Source: FEN-1297 sp964498065
GTDB lineage: Bacteria > Bacteroidota > Ignavibacteria > Ignavibacteriales > Ignavibacteriaceae
NCBI GenBank assembly: GCA_964498065.1
Contig: CAZCFZ010000062.1
Span: 1 to 21,928, forward strand
Reading direction: 5' to 3'
DNA length: 21,928 nucleotides
A program made the translations under genes and the position numbers. Under the pieces are notes generated by a model, which was given only the letters and a program-made list of their open reading frames with translations, was not told where the DNA came from and ran no database searches. Shown here piece by piece: positions 9,504 to 17,108 of this stretch (the first letter of the stretch is position 1; each line of letters begins with the position of its first letter).

Positions 9504-11321
9504 TTATTTTAGAAGAACCATTTTTCTAGTAATAAAATTATTTCCTTCCTTTAATCTGTAGAAATAGACTCCGCTTGCTAAACCGTTTCCATCAAACTTG
9601 ACGTTATAAGTCTGAGCGGTTTTTAAGCCATCTAATAAAGTGACGACCTCCTGACCCAGTATGTTGTAAACCTTCAGCGTTACATGACCCGCTTTTGGTA
9701 TTGTAAAGCTTATATTTGTACTCGGATTGAACGGATTAGGATAGTTCTGGTGCAATTGAAACCCGACAGGTAGATTAACTTGATTATGAATTGCGGTAAC
9801 AAGCTTGCCGGTATTTAATGCATTATTTATGTTATTATATTCTGTTGTTCTTTGAGCTAGCCACGCCGCTTTTTGAGACCGAAACCAATTTAAATCGCCT
9901 ATCGGAAAACCGCCTATTCCGGCAGATAAAAGATCAGCGTCACTATATGCAAGATCAACGGGAATCGGCCAATCTGATTTAAGAAAATCGCCTGAACCCG
10001 TGTTGATCAATCGCCACGTTGGTAACGAGATGTAACTAGTTGTATCAATAGTTGCAAGGGCAAATGATCTTAGGTTTGCAAGCTGGGTTGTAAATAAATC
10101 TTTTATATCGGTAAAGTTCGGCAGTTTGTTCTTCCATGTATCGGTAGTTAAATATGAATATGGAGTTGAATCGTAGGCGCCAAGATGCTTAAACATACTG
10201 TCGGTTCTGGCATTCATTATTATCATTTGCGATTTCCAGTTAGTCGCCCCATCAACCTTATTGGCATTCAATATAGAATCCATATTAGAAAGCGAAGGAT
10301 CCCAATAGACTAGATTATCCTGACATAAGAACTTTCTCGGTGTATTGTTTGCAACATCAGCGCTATCGGGATAAACATTAACGAGACCCATTGGTAGCTC
10401 ACCTGCATCAGTTTCACCTACATCTAAATTAGAAAGCAATGGCGCATAACATTGTAAGTTACAATTAATAAATATATTGTTGGTGAGACTTACACTGTTC
10501 TGGTAACCGGGGTTCATAAATGTATATCCGGCACAATCGACAAAGGTATTATGATTAAAAATTATTCTCTTGAATTTGACCAGATAATCATGACCGGGAG
10601 GCTCATAAGTCCTTAATCTATAAAGGCTGCCCTGACCATTTATGTGTGTGCAGTTTTCAACAAGCAGCGTGTCCATATCGACAAGACAGTCAACTACACC
10701 GCCGCTGCGCCTGCAAGGCCAACCGTTCATATTTACAAAATAGCAGTTCCTTAGAGTGACGTTACAATTTGGTTGAGTGATGAAAAGGAAGTCTTTATTC
10801 AAGTGTTCAACTAGACAGTTATCAAAAGTCAATTTTAGATTTGTGGTATCCGTATATACAATGCTGTAACTGATCTCCCCTACAGTGTCAGATGAAAACA
10901 GGATTATATTACAATTTTTTATGGTAAGATCATGTGTAGCATGTATAGCGGCGGTATTCCAGCCAAATTGCCACTGAGCTCCACAAATAAGCGGAGGACG
11001 TGAAGCTACATTTTCATTTTTTACTATTGAAGTAGGGTCATCGCCGGCTATTTCTGTATTTCTTAGAGTTGTAGGGTTATTTTGGAGGGGGTAATATCCA
11101 TTTGTCTTTAGCTCGTATACTCGCCCCATAGGAACATTGCCGGTATCAAGAGTCATTGCCCAGTACAATGAGTTCGGCTGATTATTCATGTCATAATAAT
11201 CTTTAATAACTAGGGTATCCCCTTTAACCTCTGAAACATAATCCATCAGAGTTTGTGGAAAAACCGAATACAGTGATATCAGAGTAATCATCACCGTAAA
11301 AAGTAAAAATACCTTTTTCAT
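9504..11321 (-). CDS. T9SS-sorted secreted protein with right-handed beta-helix region
   Basis: 605 residues with signal peptide (MKKVFLLFTVMITLISLYSV). Residues about 128-300 carry repeated short strands with Asn/Cys turns (LTIKNCNI, LTFDNCLV, VTLRNCYF, LLVENCTH, FNHNTFVDC, LTNNIFINC), typical of right-handed parallel beta-helices as in pectate-lyase-like and surface-adhesion proteins. About ten cysteines fall in this region, many at equivalent rung positions. No catalytic motif is recognisable. The C-terminal 80 or so residues are a T9SS type A sorting domain (NYPNPFNPSTNI, VYNILGQEV, LASGVYFYRLKEG, KMVLLK), so export and surface attachment or release are expected. It lies between the FecR remnant and the TBDR at 6837-9374, 129 nt before the latter, and looks inserted relative to the other copy of the unit. 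It has the strongest Shine-Dalgarno site I found in the window. Confidence 0.88.
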   Translation of the reverse strand: MKKVFLLFTVMITLISLYSVFPQTLMDYVSEVKGDTLVIKDYYDMNNQPNSLYWAMTLDTGNVPMGRVYELKTNGYYPLQNNPTTLRNTEIAGDDPTSIVKNENVASRPPLICGAQWQFGWNTAAIHATHDLTIKNCNIILFSSDTVGEISYSIVYTDTTNLKLTFDNCLVEHLNKDFLFITQPNCNVTLRNCYFVNMNGWPCRRSGGVVDCLVDMDTLLVENCTHINGQGSLYRLRTYEPPGHDYLVKFKRIIFNHNTFVDCAGYTFMNPGYQNSVSLTNNIFINCNLQCYAPLLSNLDVGETDAGELPMGLVNVYPDSADVANNTPRKFLCQDNLVYWDPSLSNMDSILNANKVDGATNWKSQMIIMNARTDSMFKHLGAYDSTPYSYLTTDTWKNKLPNFTDIKDLFTTQLANLRSFALATIDTTSYISLPTWRLINTGSGDFLKSDWPIPVDLAYSDADLLSAGIGGFPIGDLNWFRSQKAAWLAQRTTEYNNINNALNTGKLVTAIHNQVNLPVGFQLHQNYPNPFNPSTNISFTIPKAGHVTLKVYNILGQEVVTLLDGLKTAQTYNVKFDGNGLASGVYFYRLKEGNNFITRKMVLLK

Positions 11322-11325
11322 AGCA

Positions 11326-11334
11326 ACCTCCTTT
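11326..11334 (-). promoter_or_regulatory. Canonical Shine-Dalgarno site of the beta-helix gene
   Basis: AAAGGAGGT lies 4 nt before the ATG at 11319-11321, a full-length match to the 16S anti-SD. I saw no comparable site before the other genes here, whose upstream sequences are AT-rich. It fixes the start codon and suggests this gene has a separate origin or a high translation rate. Confidence 0.8.
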
Positions 11335-11439
11335 GATAATAATTCAATTTAATTCCTTCATCACTACATGTCATTTAACAAATCTTGTCTGTTGTGAACC
11401 AAACCATATAAAAACCAAACGAAGAATCTTGATCATTTA

Positions 11440-11902
11440 TCATTTTTTAAGAAATAAAACCTCCCTTATATTATTTTTCACTTTGACTATTTTACCATCC
11501 AGCCCGGTTAGATTTTTTATAACATTTACTACTGTCTGCAATGAATTCTTTTCGAATTTGACTGTTACTTTTTGTGCCAATACCGATCCGTCGGCTAATT
11601 TGAATTTCACACCGTATGCTCTTCCAAGTTGCGGCAGTATTTCACTTAAAGGTTGGTTCTCAAATTTATATATGTTGTCTTTCCAGCCGACTGCCTCTAT
11701 TGAGTCAAACTTGCCGAGCTTAATATCATTATTCCCCTCATCATATAACAACTGCTCTTTGGGTTTTAGAACCGTTACTTTATCGATTATTCCCTTTTCA
11801 ATCATTGACACTCTTACTTTGCCTTCCAGCAGGGATACGGATATAGTCTTATTATCCGTGTATGCCGATACTTCAAATTTAGACCCCAAATTTGTAGTTG
11901 TG
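11440..11902 (-). pseudogene. Truncated FecR remnant (C-terminal half only)
   Basis: Encodes about 150 residues closely matching residues 181-332 of the full FecR at 17109-18107: KFEVSAYTDNKTISVSLLEGKV, KEQLLYD, FDSIEAVGWKDNIYKFEN and VNVIKNLTGLD. It keeps the end of the FecR domain and the DUF4974-like C-terminal domain. It lacks the N-terminal cytoplasmic region, the transmembrane helix and the first half of the FecR domain. The frame is intact to the TGA at 11440, but no ATG lies near the junction; the only plausible start is TTG at 11887-11889. Homology to FecR stops at about 11902, and the sequence beyond it resembles the DNA that follows the subtilase gene, marking a deletion or recombination junction. 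Without a membrane anchor or signal peptide it should not work as a FecR. The intact frame suggests recent loss. Confidence 0.85.
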
Positions 11903-11952
11903 TGCCTTTTACCTCTGCCATTTTATTGTTTAACTCTTATAATAATCGCTTA
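11903..11952 (-). repeat. Post-T9SS-gene sequence shared with 18243-18289
   Basis: From the stop codon onward, on the coding strand, this stretch and that after the subtilase share TAAGCG, GATTAT, ACAATAAAA, GGCAGAG and TAAAAGGC-like words in the same order with few gaps. It ends directly at the FecR remnant, so it defines the recombination junction. Alignment done by eye. Confidence 0.65.
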
Positions 11953-13344
11953 TTGTAAAAGAATCATCTTCTTAGTGTTTACAAAACTTCCCGCCTGCAG
12001 CCTATAAAAATAAACTCCGCTCGGTAATCCAACCGCATCGAACTTTACGAAATGACTTCCCGCGGCCTGGCGTTCTTTTACTAATGTAGCAACAGGTTTT
12101 CCAAGAACGTCGTAAACTATTAGCGCGACATTACCGGCAACCGGCAGCCGATAAGTGATCACCGTGGTCGGGTTAAAAGGATTTGGATAATTTTGTTTAA
12201 GCATAAATCCGCTTGGGACTTCTTGAGGATTTTTTATTCTTGTAATTGCCCCAGGCTCCGGATACCACAAACGCCAGATGCCCTCTTCGGTTCCCGCAAA
12301 AATATAGGTATTATTCAGTTCTAGATTATATACGGTCTGATCTCCTAAATAAGGGACATTTAAACGGTGCGCATCATATGCAGCTCTATAACCGGCTAAG
12401 TTACCATAGTAGTCATAGAAAGGGATGACGACCCAGAAAAGTTTGTAAAAGTTGCCGCCTGCGGCTGTAAAAAGGGTATCATTCCTACCGGCAAAACAGA
12501 GTACAGGTGCTTTTTGATTATAGACTTTGACAAATGAAGTATCATTATAGAAAATAGTGTCTCCCAAAACTGAATAATAAAGGCCCCCAATAGAGCCGAC
12601 TATGATCCTATTATTTGGAGGACTAGCAAATAGGCTTATTGAGTAGACGGGTGCGGATTTAGGTATATGGTCGTAATCAAATGAAGCCTGAGTTTTAACA
12701 TCAATATTCTTCCATGTCAATCCGTTATCTCCCGATAGAAATATTCCATCACTAAAGGTTGCTGCGCAAATGTCATTTTTATCAATAATTATAGAATTCA
12801 CAGGCATTGTGGTACTAGACAAGCCGGTAGCTTCCCAATTTTTACCCCAATCCGTAGTAGAATAAAGCCCGCTCCAGGTTCCGGCAAAGATTGTTGTATC
12901 ACCGGATGTATTTACACTAACCGCTAAAGACCACACACCCAAACCGGATAAGCCGGAATTAATTGATCTCCAGTTTCCACCGTTATCCGTTGAAACCGAA
13001 ACACCCGTTTCCGTACCTGCGAAAATTCTTGTCTGTCCGGCAGGCAGACTTTTCCCGGTAATTAAAATAGCATGAATGAGCTTACTTTGCAGTCCTTCGT
13101 TTATGCTCTTCCAGTTTTCACCGTTATTTGCCGATACAAATATTCCGTCTCCCTCTGTTCCGACAAAAACAGATGAATCCTTTGTAACTATGGTATTTAC
13201 TTTTACCGTATCCGGAAAATTAGTCTTTTCCCACTGGGCATAACTTTGTCCGTATAAAATAATTGATAGAAGAATTATTGGAATAAAATTAACTGTACAA
13301 TTAATACAATTTTGTTTTAAAGTTTTACCGGTTTTAATTTTCAT
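11950..13344 (-). CDS. T9SS-sorted secreted Asp-box (BNR-like) beta-propeller protein
   Basis: 464 residues. Basic n-region and hydrophobic segment (about 18-32) ending SYAQ form the export signal. Four Asp-box-like motifs sit in regularly spaced blade-like repeats: SANNGENW (71-78), STDNGGNW (118-125), STTDWGKNW (162-170) and SGDNGLTW (204-211). Each is preceded by a GT..G(I/V/L).. strand, as in sialidase/BNR and sortilin-like propellers; two further weaker blades are possible up to about 365. Residues about 383-464 are a T9SS type A sorting domain (NYPNPFNPTT, VYDVLGKPV, PSGVYFYRLQAGS, KMILLQ). There are no sialidase catalytic residues that I can identify, so a binding or structural role is more likely than catalysis. 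It follows DUF4249 by 36 nt and is probably in the same operon as the FecR/TBDR set. Confidence 0.87.
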   Translation of the reverse strand: MKIKTGKTLKQNCINCTVNFIPIILLSIILYGQSYAQWEKTNFPDTVKVNTIVTKDSSVFVGTEGDGIFVSANNGENWKSINEGLQSKLIHAILITGKSLPAGQTRIFAGTETGVSVSTDNGGNWRSINSGLSGLGVWSLAVSVNTSGDTTIFAGTWSGLYSTTDWGKNWEATGLSSTTMPVNSIIIDKNDICAATFSDGIFLSGDNGLTWKNIDVKTQASFDYDHIPKSAPVYSISLFASPPNNRIIVGSIGGLYYSVLGDTIFYNDTSFVKVYNQKAPVLCFAGRNDTLFTAAGGNFYKLFWVVIPFYDYYGNLAGYRAAYDAHRLNVPYLGDQTVYNLELNNTYIFAGTEEGIWRLWYPEPGAITRIKNPQEVPSGFMLKQNYPNPFNPTTVITYRLPVAGNVALIVYDVLGKPVATLVKERQAAGSHFVKFDAVGLPSGVYFYRLQAGSFVNTKKMILLQ

Positions 13345-13380
13345 CAGTTCTATCCATATTTTTGCCTAGATAAATAATGA

Positions 13381-14382
13381 CTACTTCGAAGGATCATATT
13401 TATATCCAAAAGAATTAATATAATCTATGTCCACAGCAAAGGTGTTGGTATATATATAATAAATTCCGAAGATACCTTTTCCTCCTTGAATGTTAGAGTA
13501 TTCCGTAGGTCTTAGTTTAACCGTATATGAATTTGAGTACACCTCGTAAGCATAATAATATCTCGTTAATTCGGGATCCATGTAGTTGACGGTAAAGAAT
13601 GCCCTGGTAATTATATAATTGTTTTTATTGGGGTCGCTCCCCGAAATCTCCTGCATCGTTCTATTGACAGCTTCACGAGATGTATAAGCAGTATAATTAT
13701 TAAATAAGAAGCCTAAATCAGGAGACAGTATAACCCCGTTAATGTCCGTATGATGATAATAAGAAAGAGGTACAAGCGTTTTTTTATCGATATACTTTCC
13801 TCCTTCGTATTTTTCATAATCAATTTCAAACCGGGGAAAACTCAACATATTTTTAACCTCTGTATTGCCGACTTTAAATAGCCAATTGTAGAACGGATAT
13901 TTATAATAATATTTCTTTCCATTTATATAATAACTCTCGGGAAAGGAGAGAGGATCTATATAGCAAACAGGTATCCGGTTTGTAGATTCTAATATTTCCC
14001 CGTCCGGCATGGTAGCTTTAATACGAACTGTTTTACCCGGTATCATTACCAGATTTTTTAAGTAATAGCAATTTACTTGAATCGTATTTCCCGAATCCGT
14101 CAATTGGATAGTTGTATCTCTCATAACAAACACCGAATCATTATAATCGATTTCTACACCTGCTCCTTTTATATTTTGAGCAATGCCGGTTGAAGCCGGG
14201 GGAGCTCCGTTTTCGGTATAAATATTATTTGAAATTATTGCGTATTGAATAGGACTATCATTCCGTAAAATGCAATTTAATGTATATACATTTTTAAAAG
14301 GTGCGTTTATATTGAAATCATTATTGCATGATTCAAAAAGAGTAAATAAGAAAATCGGCAGAATCAAAATCGCTCTTTTCAT
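13381..14382 (-). CDS. DUF4249-type outer-membrane lipoprotein, complete
   Basis: 333 residues. Lipoprotein-type N-terminus (MKRAILILPIFLFTLFESC, Cys19), a relaxed lipobox of the kind seen in Bacteroidota. The ATG overlaps the TGA of the upstream TBDR (shared TTATGA), which fixes the start and implies translational coupling and roughly matched synthesis with the receptor. Residues about 20-125 are conserved with the partial paralogue at 1-717; residues about 130-180 are strongly diverged, and the tail (MDPELTRYYYAYEVYSNSYTV) is typical of DUF4249. A function as receptor-associated lipoprotein, comparable in position to SusD-like partners but unrelated in sequence, is inferred from gene pairing. 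No enzymatic motif seen. Confidence 0.86.
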   Translation of the reverse strand: MKRAILILPIFLFTLFESCNNDFNINAPFKNVYTLNCILRNDSPIQYAIISNNIYTENGAPPASTGIAQNIKGAGVEIDYNDSVFVMRDTTIQLTDSGNTIQVNCYYLKNLVMIPGKTVRIKATMPDGEILESTNRIPVCYIDPLSFPESYYINGKKYYYKYPFYNWLFKVGNTEVKNMLSFPRFEIDYEKYEGGKYIDKKTLVPLSYYHHTDINGVILSPDLGFLFNNYTAYTSREAVNRTMQEISGSDPNKNNYIITRAFFTVNYMDPELTRYYYAYEVYSNSYTVKLRPTEYSNIQGGKGIFGIYYIYTNTFAVDIDYINSFGYKYDPSK

Positions 14383-16886
14383 AATTCCACCTTGACCTCA
14401 ATTGAAGGTAAGAACGGAAGCATGTTTACTCTTTGCCCGGTTTTTATATCAAAATAAAAGAAGTTATTACGGTCGTAAACATTTATTACGTTCAAACCCA
14501 TATTTATTTTTACGAATCCGATATAGAATTCCTTTGACAAATTCATATCCAGCCTGTGATAATCCGGCAGATGTGCTGCATTTCTGGCCGCCAATATCGG
14601 GAAATATATATAATTTGATAAAATTGAGGACGGGTTTGATACTCCCAGCGGATTGTATTTATCATTATAACCATATATTTGTGTATACGGCATACCCGAA
14701 TTATAATTCCAGCTTATGCCGGCTCTCCAGTTATTTCCAAGCTCGCAGTTAATAAAAATTTTAACCGCATTGCGACTATCGTACCTCGGATGATATTCAA
14801 TATCTCTTACTTTTCTCGTCGTCCATGAATATGAATATGAAAACTGCGCATTTATCCACCCGGCATTATAATTTACGCTTGCTTCGCCTCCGTGAGATTC
14901 TCCGCTTGCATTAATTAATTGCTGATCTGTCGGATAGATTACCTGATCGTTCAGTACCACCAAATTGTGCATTGTTTTATAATAGCCTTCTACATTAAGC
15001 TTTAAACTTTCAGTAAAATAATAATCAAATCCGTAGATGTAGTGGACCGAATTGGGAACCTTTAAATATTTGGGAATAATGATCCAAGGCTCAAACAATG
15101 GCAAAATTTCATCTTCGTCGGAAATCGTGATCAGTTCCTGTTGATAAATACCCCATGCAGCTTTTAAATTCAGAGTCGGCAGCAAACTATATGTTAAATT
15201 AATACGGGGTTCAAAAAAATATGAATTAACATCCATAAGGTTCATGAAATTTAAACGAGAACCGATATCAGCTTTAAGTTTGCTTATGCTGAATAATTTG
15301 TATCCTAAATATCCTCTAAAAGATTCACCTTCCGAGCCGATATCTTTCAATATCCCGGTTGCGTTATTAAGAAGTAACCTGGTTTTTATGTAATACAGCT
15401 TAATTCCTCCGTAAAATTCATTATTATTGTCAAACACATGATAATAATCGTATTTAACCGTATAGTCATCAAGTTTGTTCTCGATTTGCCGGTTATTGCT
15501 GGAATTAGGTATTTCATTGCCGGAAAATCCGGAATAATAAAAAGTGAAATCGACGAAAGAAGGATCGTCCTTTGCTGCATTAAACCAGTTAAAACCCATG
15601 TTTGTGTTTGACCAATTATAATTGGCGTGCAATTTATCTTTATAATCTATTATGTCATTACTTTTAAACCCGAATAACGAAAACTTTGATATAGGCAGAA
15701 CTTCCGAATTAGAATAATTAACTTTAAAAGAGACATCGTAAAAATCTATCGGAACACTTTGGCCGTTTGTAAATTTTTTTAATATTTCGTTTGAATAGCT
15801 TTTTCTTCCGGTTATAATAAAAGAGCCGTCAGGTATCGGTCCTTCCAAAGCGCCCTTAGCAGTTAATTCACTTAACGCAGCAATTGCGCCGAAGTTGTTC
15901 TTATTGCCGTCTTTTGTAATAATATCCATAACTGAAGAAAGACGTCCGCCGTACTTTGCGTCAAATCCGCCTTTGTAAAATTCAACGCTGTTGATCATGT
16001 CCGGATCAATTGCACTCAAAATTCCTAGAGCATGAAACGGATTATAAATAGGAACTCCGTTTAACAGCACCAAATTTTCATTACTTGCACCACCTCTAAC
16101 ATAATATCTGGCTGAAACATCGCCTGCAGATTGAACTCCGGGTTGTAGTTGAATAGCCCGCATAACATCTGTTTCAACACCGAAGCTCATATTTTCTATT
16201 TCTCTTATCAGAATTTTTTTTGCGGTTAGTCCTATTTCTTTTACTCGTTTCCCTAAAACAGTAACATCTCCCAATTCAATAGTCGATTTTGTAAGATAAA
16301 TAGTTATTTCCGTAATTTTATTTTTACGTATGAATACTTCTACCTTTTTAGTTTTATAACCTATAAATGCAGCATTGACCGTATATTTTTTGTTTGCGGG
16401 AATAGAAGGAATAATAAAAAATCCCCGGCTGTCGGAACTGGCTCCGGCATTGATTTTATCGATATAAACATCAGCGTAAGGTAAAACTTCAGAAGTTGCA
16501 GAATCGCGGACAATTCCTCTTAATGTCCCAAAACCCTGTGGTTTATTCTCGTCACTAACGCTTTCCTTCTTTTTTACCGTTATGATATTATTAATTCTGG
16601 TAAAAGTTAATGCAAGTTTAGTTGATAGTATTTTAAGAACTTGCTGCAGCGGTTCATCTTTTACATCGAGAGTTACCCTATCCTCCGAAGGTAATTCTTT
16701 ATTAAGATAGCTGAATGTATAATTTGTCTTTTGTTCCAGGATCTGCAGCACTTTACCTAGCTGTAAATTTTCTGCTTTCAGACTGACTTTGTAATTTGAA
16801 AGATTTTGCCCATTAGTATTAATAGTAAACAGGATACTTATTATGAATGATAAAAGAACTGTTTTGGTATATGGATTAAATATCAT
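14379..16886 (-). CDS. STN-domain TonB-dependent receptor (FecA-like transducer type), copy 1
   Basis: 835 residues. Signal peptide ends near NTNGQ (residue 27). STN domain about 32-105 (LQLGKVLQILEQKTNYTFSY, LDVKDEPLQQVLK); CarboxypepD_reg-like domain about 120-205 (GIVRDSATSEVLPYADV, AAFIGY). The plug is about 228-328 (FGVETDVMRAIQLQPGVQSA, YVRGGASNENLVLLNG, GGRLSSVMDIITKDGN), followed by a beta barrel to VKVEL. STN receptors signal ligand occupancy to a FecR protein, and a complete FecR gene lies just upstream (222 nt). The stop codon overlaps the DUF4249 start. Compared with the copy at 6837-9374, the plug is almost unchanged, while barrel segments around residues 430-530 differ most, which suggests related but distinct ligands. 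Ligand not identifiable from sequence. Confidence 0.95.
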   Translation of the reverse strand: MIFNPYTKTVLLSFIISILFTINTNGQNLSNYKVSLKAENLQLGKVLQILEQKTNYTFSYLNKELPSEDRVTLDVKDEPLQQVLKILSTKLALTFTRINNIITVKKKESVSDENKPQGFGTLRGIVRDSATSEVLPYADVYIDKINAGASSDSRGFFIIPSIPANKKYTVNAAFIGYKTKKVEVFIRKNKITEITIYLTKSTIELGDVTVLGKRVKEIGLTAKKILIREIENMSFGVETDVMRAIQLQPGVQSAGDVSARYYVRGGASNENLVLLNGVPIYNPFHALGILSAIDPDMINSVEFYKGGFDAKYGGRLSSVMDIITKDGNKNNFGAIAALSELTAKGALEGPIPDGSFIITGRKSYSNEILKKFTNGQSVPIDFYDVSFKVNYSNSEVLPISKFSLFGFKSNDIIDYKDKLHANYNWSNTNMGFNWFNAAKDDPSFVDFTFYYSGFSGNEIPNSSNNRQIENKLDDYTVKYDYYHVFDNNNEFYGGIKLYYIKTRLLLNNATGILKDIGSEGESFRGYLGYKLFSISKLKADIGSRLNFMNLMDVNSYFFEPRINLTYSLLPTLNLKAAWGIYQQELITISDEDEILPLFEPWIIIPKYLKVPNSVHYIYGFDYYFTESLKLNVEGYYKTMHNLVVLNDQVIYPTDQQLINASGESHGGEASVNYNAGWINAQFSYSYSWTTRKVRDIEYHPRYDSRNAVKIFINCELGNNWRAGISWNYNSGMPYTQIYGYNDKYNPLGVSNPSSILSNYIYFPILAARNAAHLPDYHRLDMNLSKEFYIGFVKINMGLNVINVYDRNNFFYFDIKTGQRVNMLPFLPSIEVKVEL

Positions 16887-17023
16887 TGTTTAAATTATTC
16901 CTTAAATAGAATTCCTTAAATAATTTCAAGCTTAAAAAACATTCTGTTTTTGTCGCATTAATTTATAGGTATAATGAAAGATCAATTATTATTACTAAAA
17001 TTGTAATGTCTTTGATAAAAGCC

Positions 17024-17089
17024 CTCATCTTTTACCCTTCTCCCAATGGAAGAAGGGTTACTCTTCCTTTGGAAGAGAATAAAGGTGAG
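17024..17089. repeat. Palindromic three-way-junction element (REP/MITE-like candidate)
   Basis: Outer arms CTCATCTTT (17024-17032) and AAAGGTGAG (17081-17089) pair with one G-U. Inside are two hairpins: ACCCTTCT/AGAAGGGT (17034-17041 and 17051-17058, 9-nt loop) and CTCTTCC/GGAAGAG (17061-17067 and 17071-17077, 3-nt loop). It sits between FecR and the TBDR and is GC-richer than the surrounding intergenic DNA. It could be a dispersed palindromic repeat or an RNA structure that lowers TBDR expression relative to FecR. Confidence 0.6.
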
Positions 17090-17108
17090 AGTTCCTGCCC
17101 TTGATATA

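Noticed and set aside
11887..11889. FecR remnant as a functional short gene starting at TTG
   Set aside because: The product would lack the membrane helix and half the FecR domain, and the 5' side is a recombination junction rather than a promoter or ribosome-binding region. A cytoplasmic fragment cannot be fully excluded.
11333..12007. Plus-strand open frame of 224 codons
   Set aside because: It runs antisense to the FecR remnant and the propeller 3' end. Its product is low-complexity, and a similar antisense frame appears opposite the intact FecR (17224-17625), so it is a shadow of FecR codon use.
14402..14752. Plus-strand open frame of 116 codons
   Set aside because: Antisense to the 3' end of a well-supported TBDR; no domain, no initiation signal.
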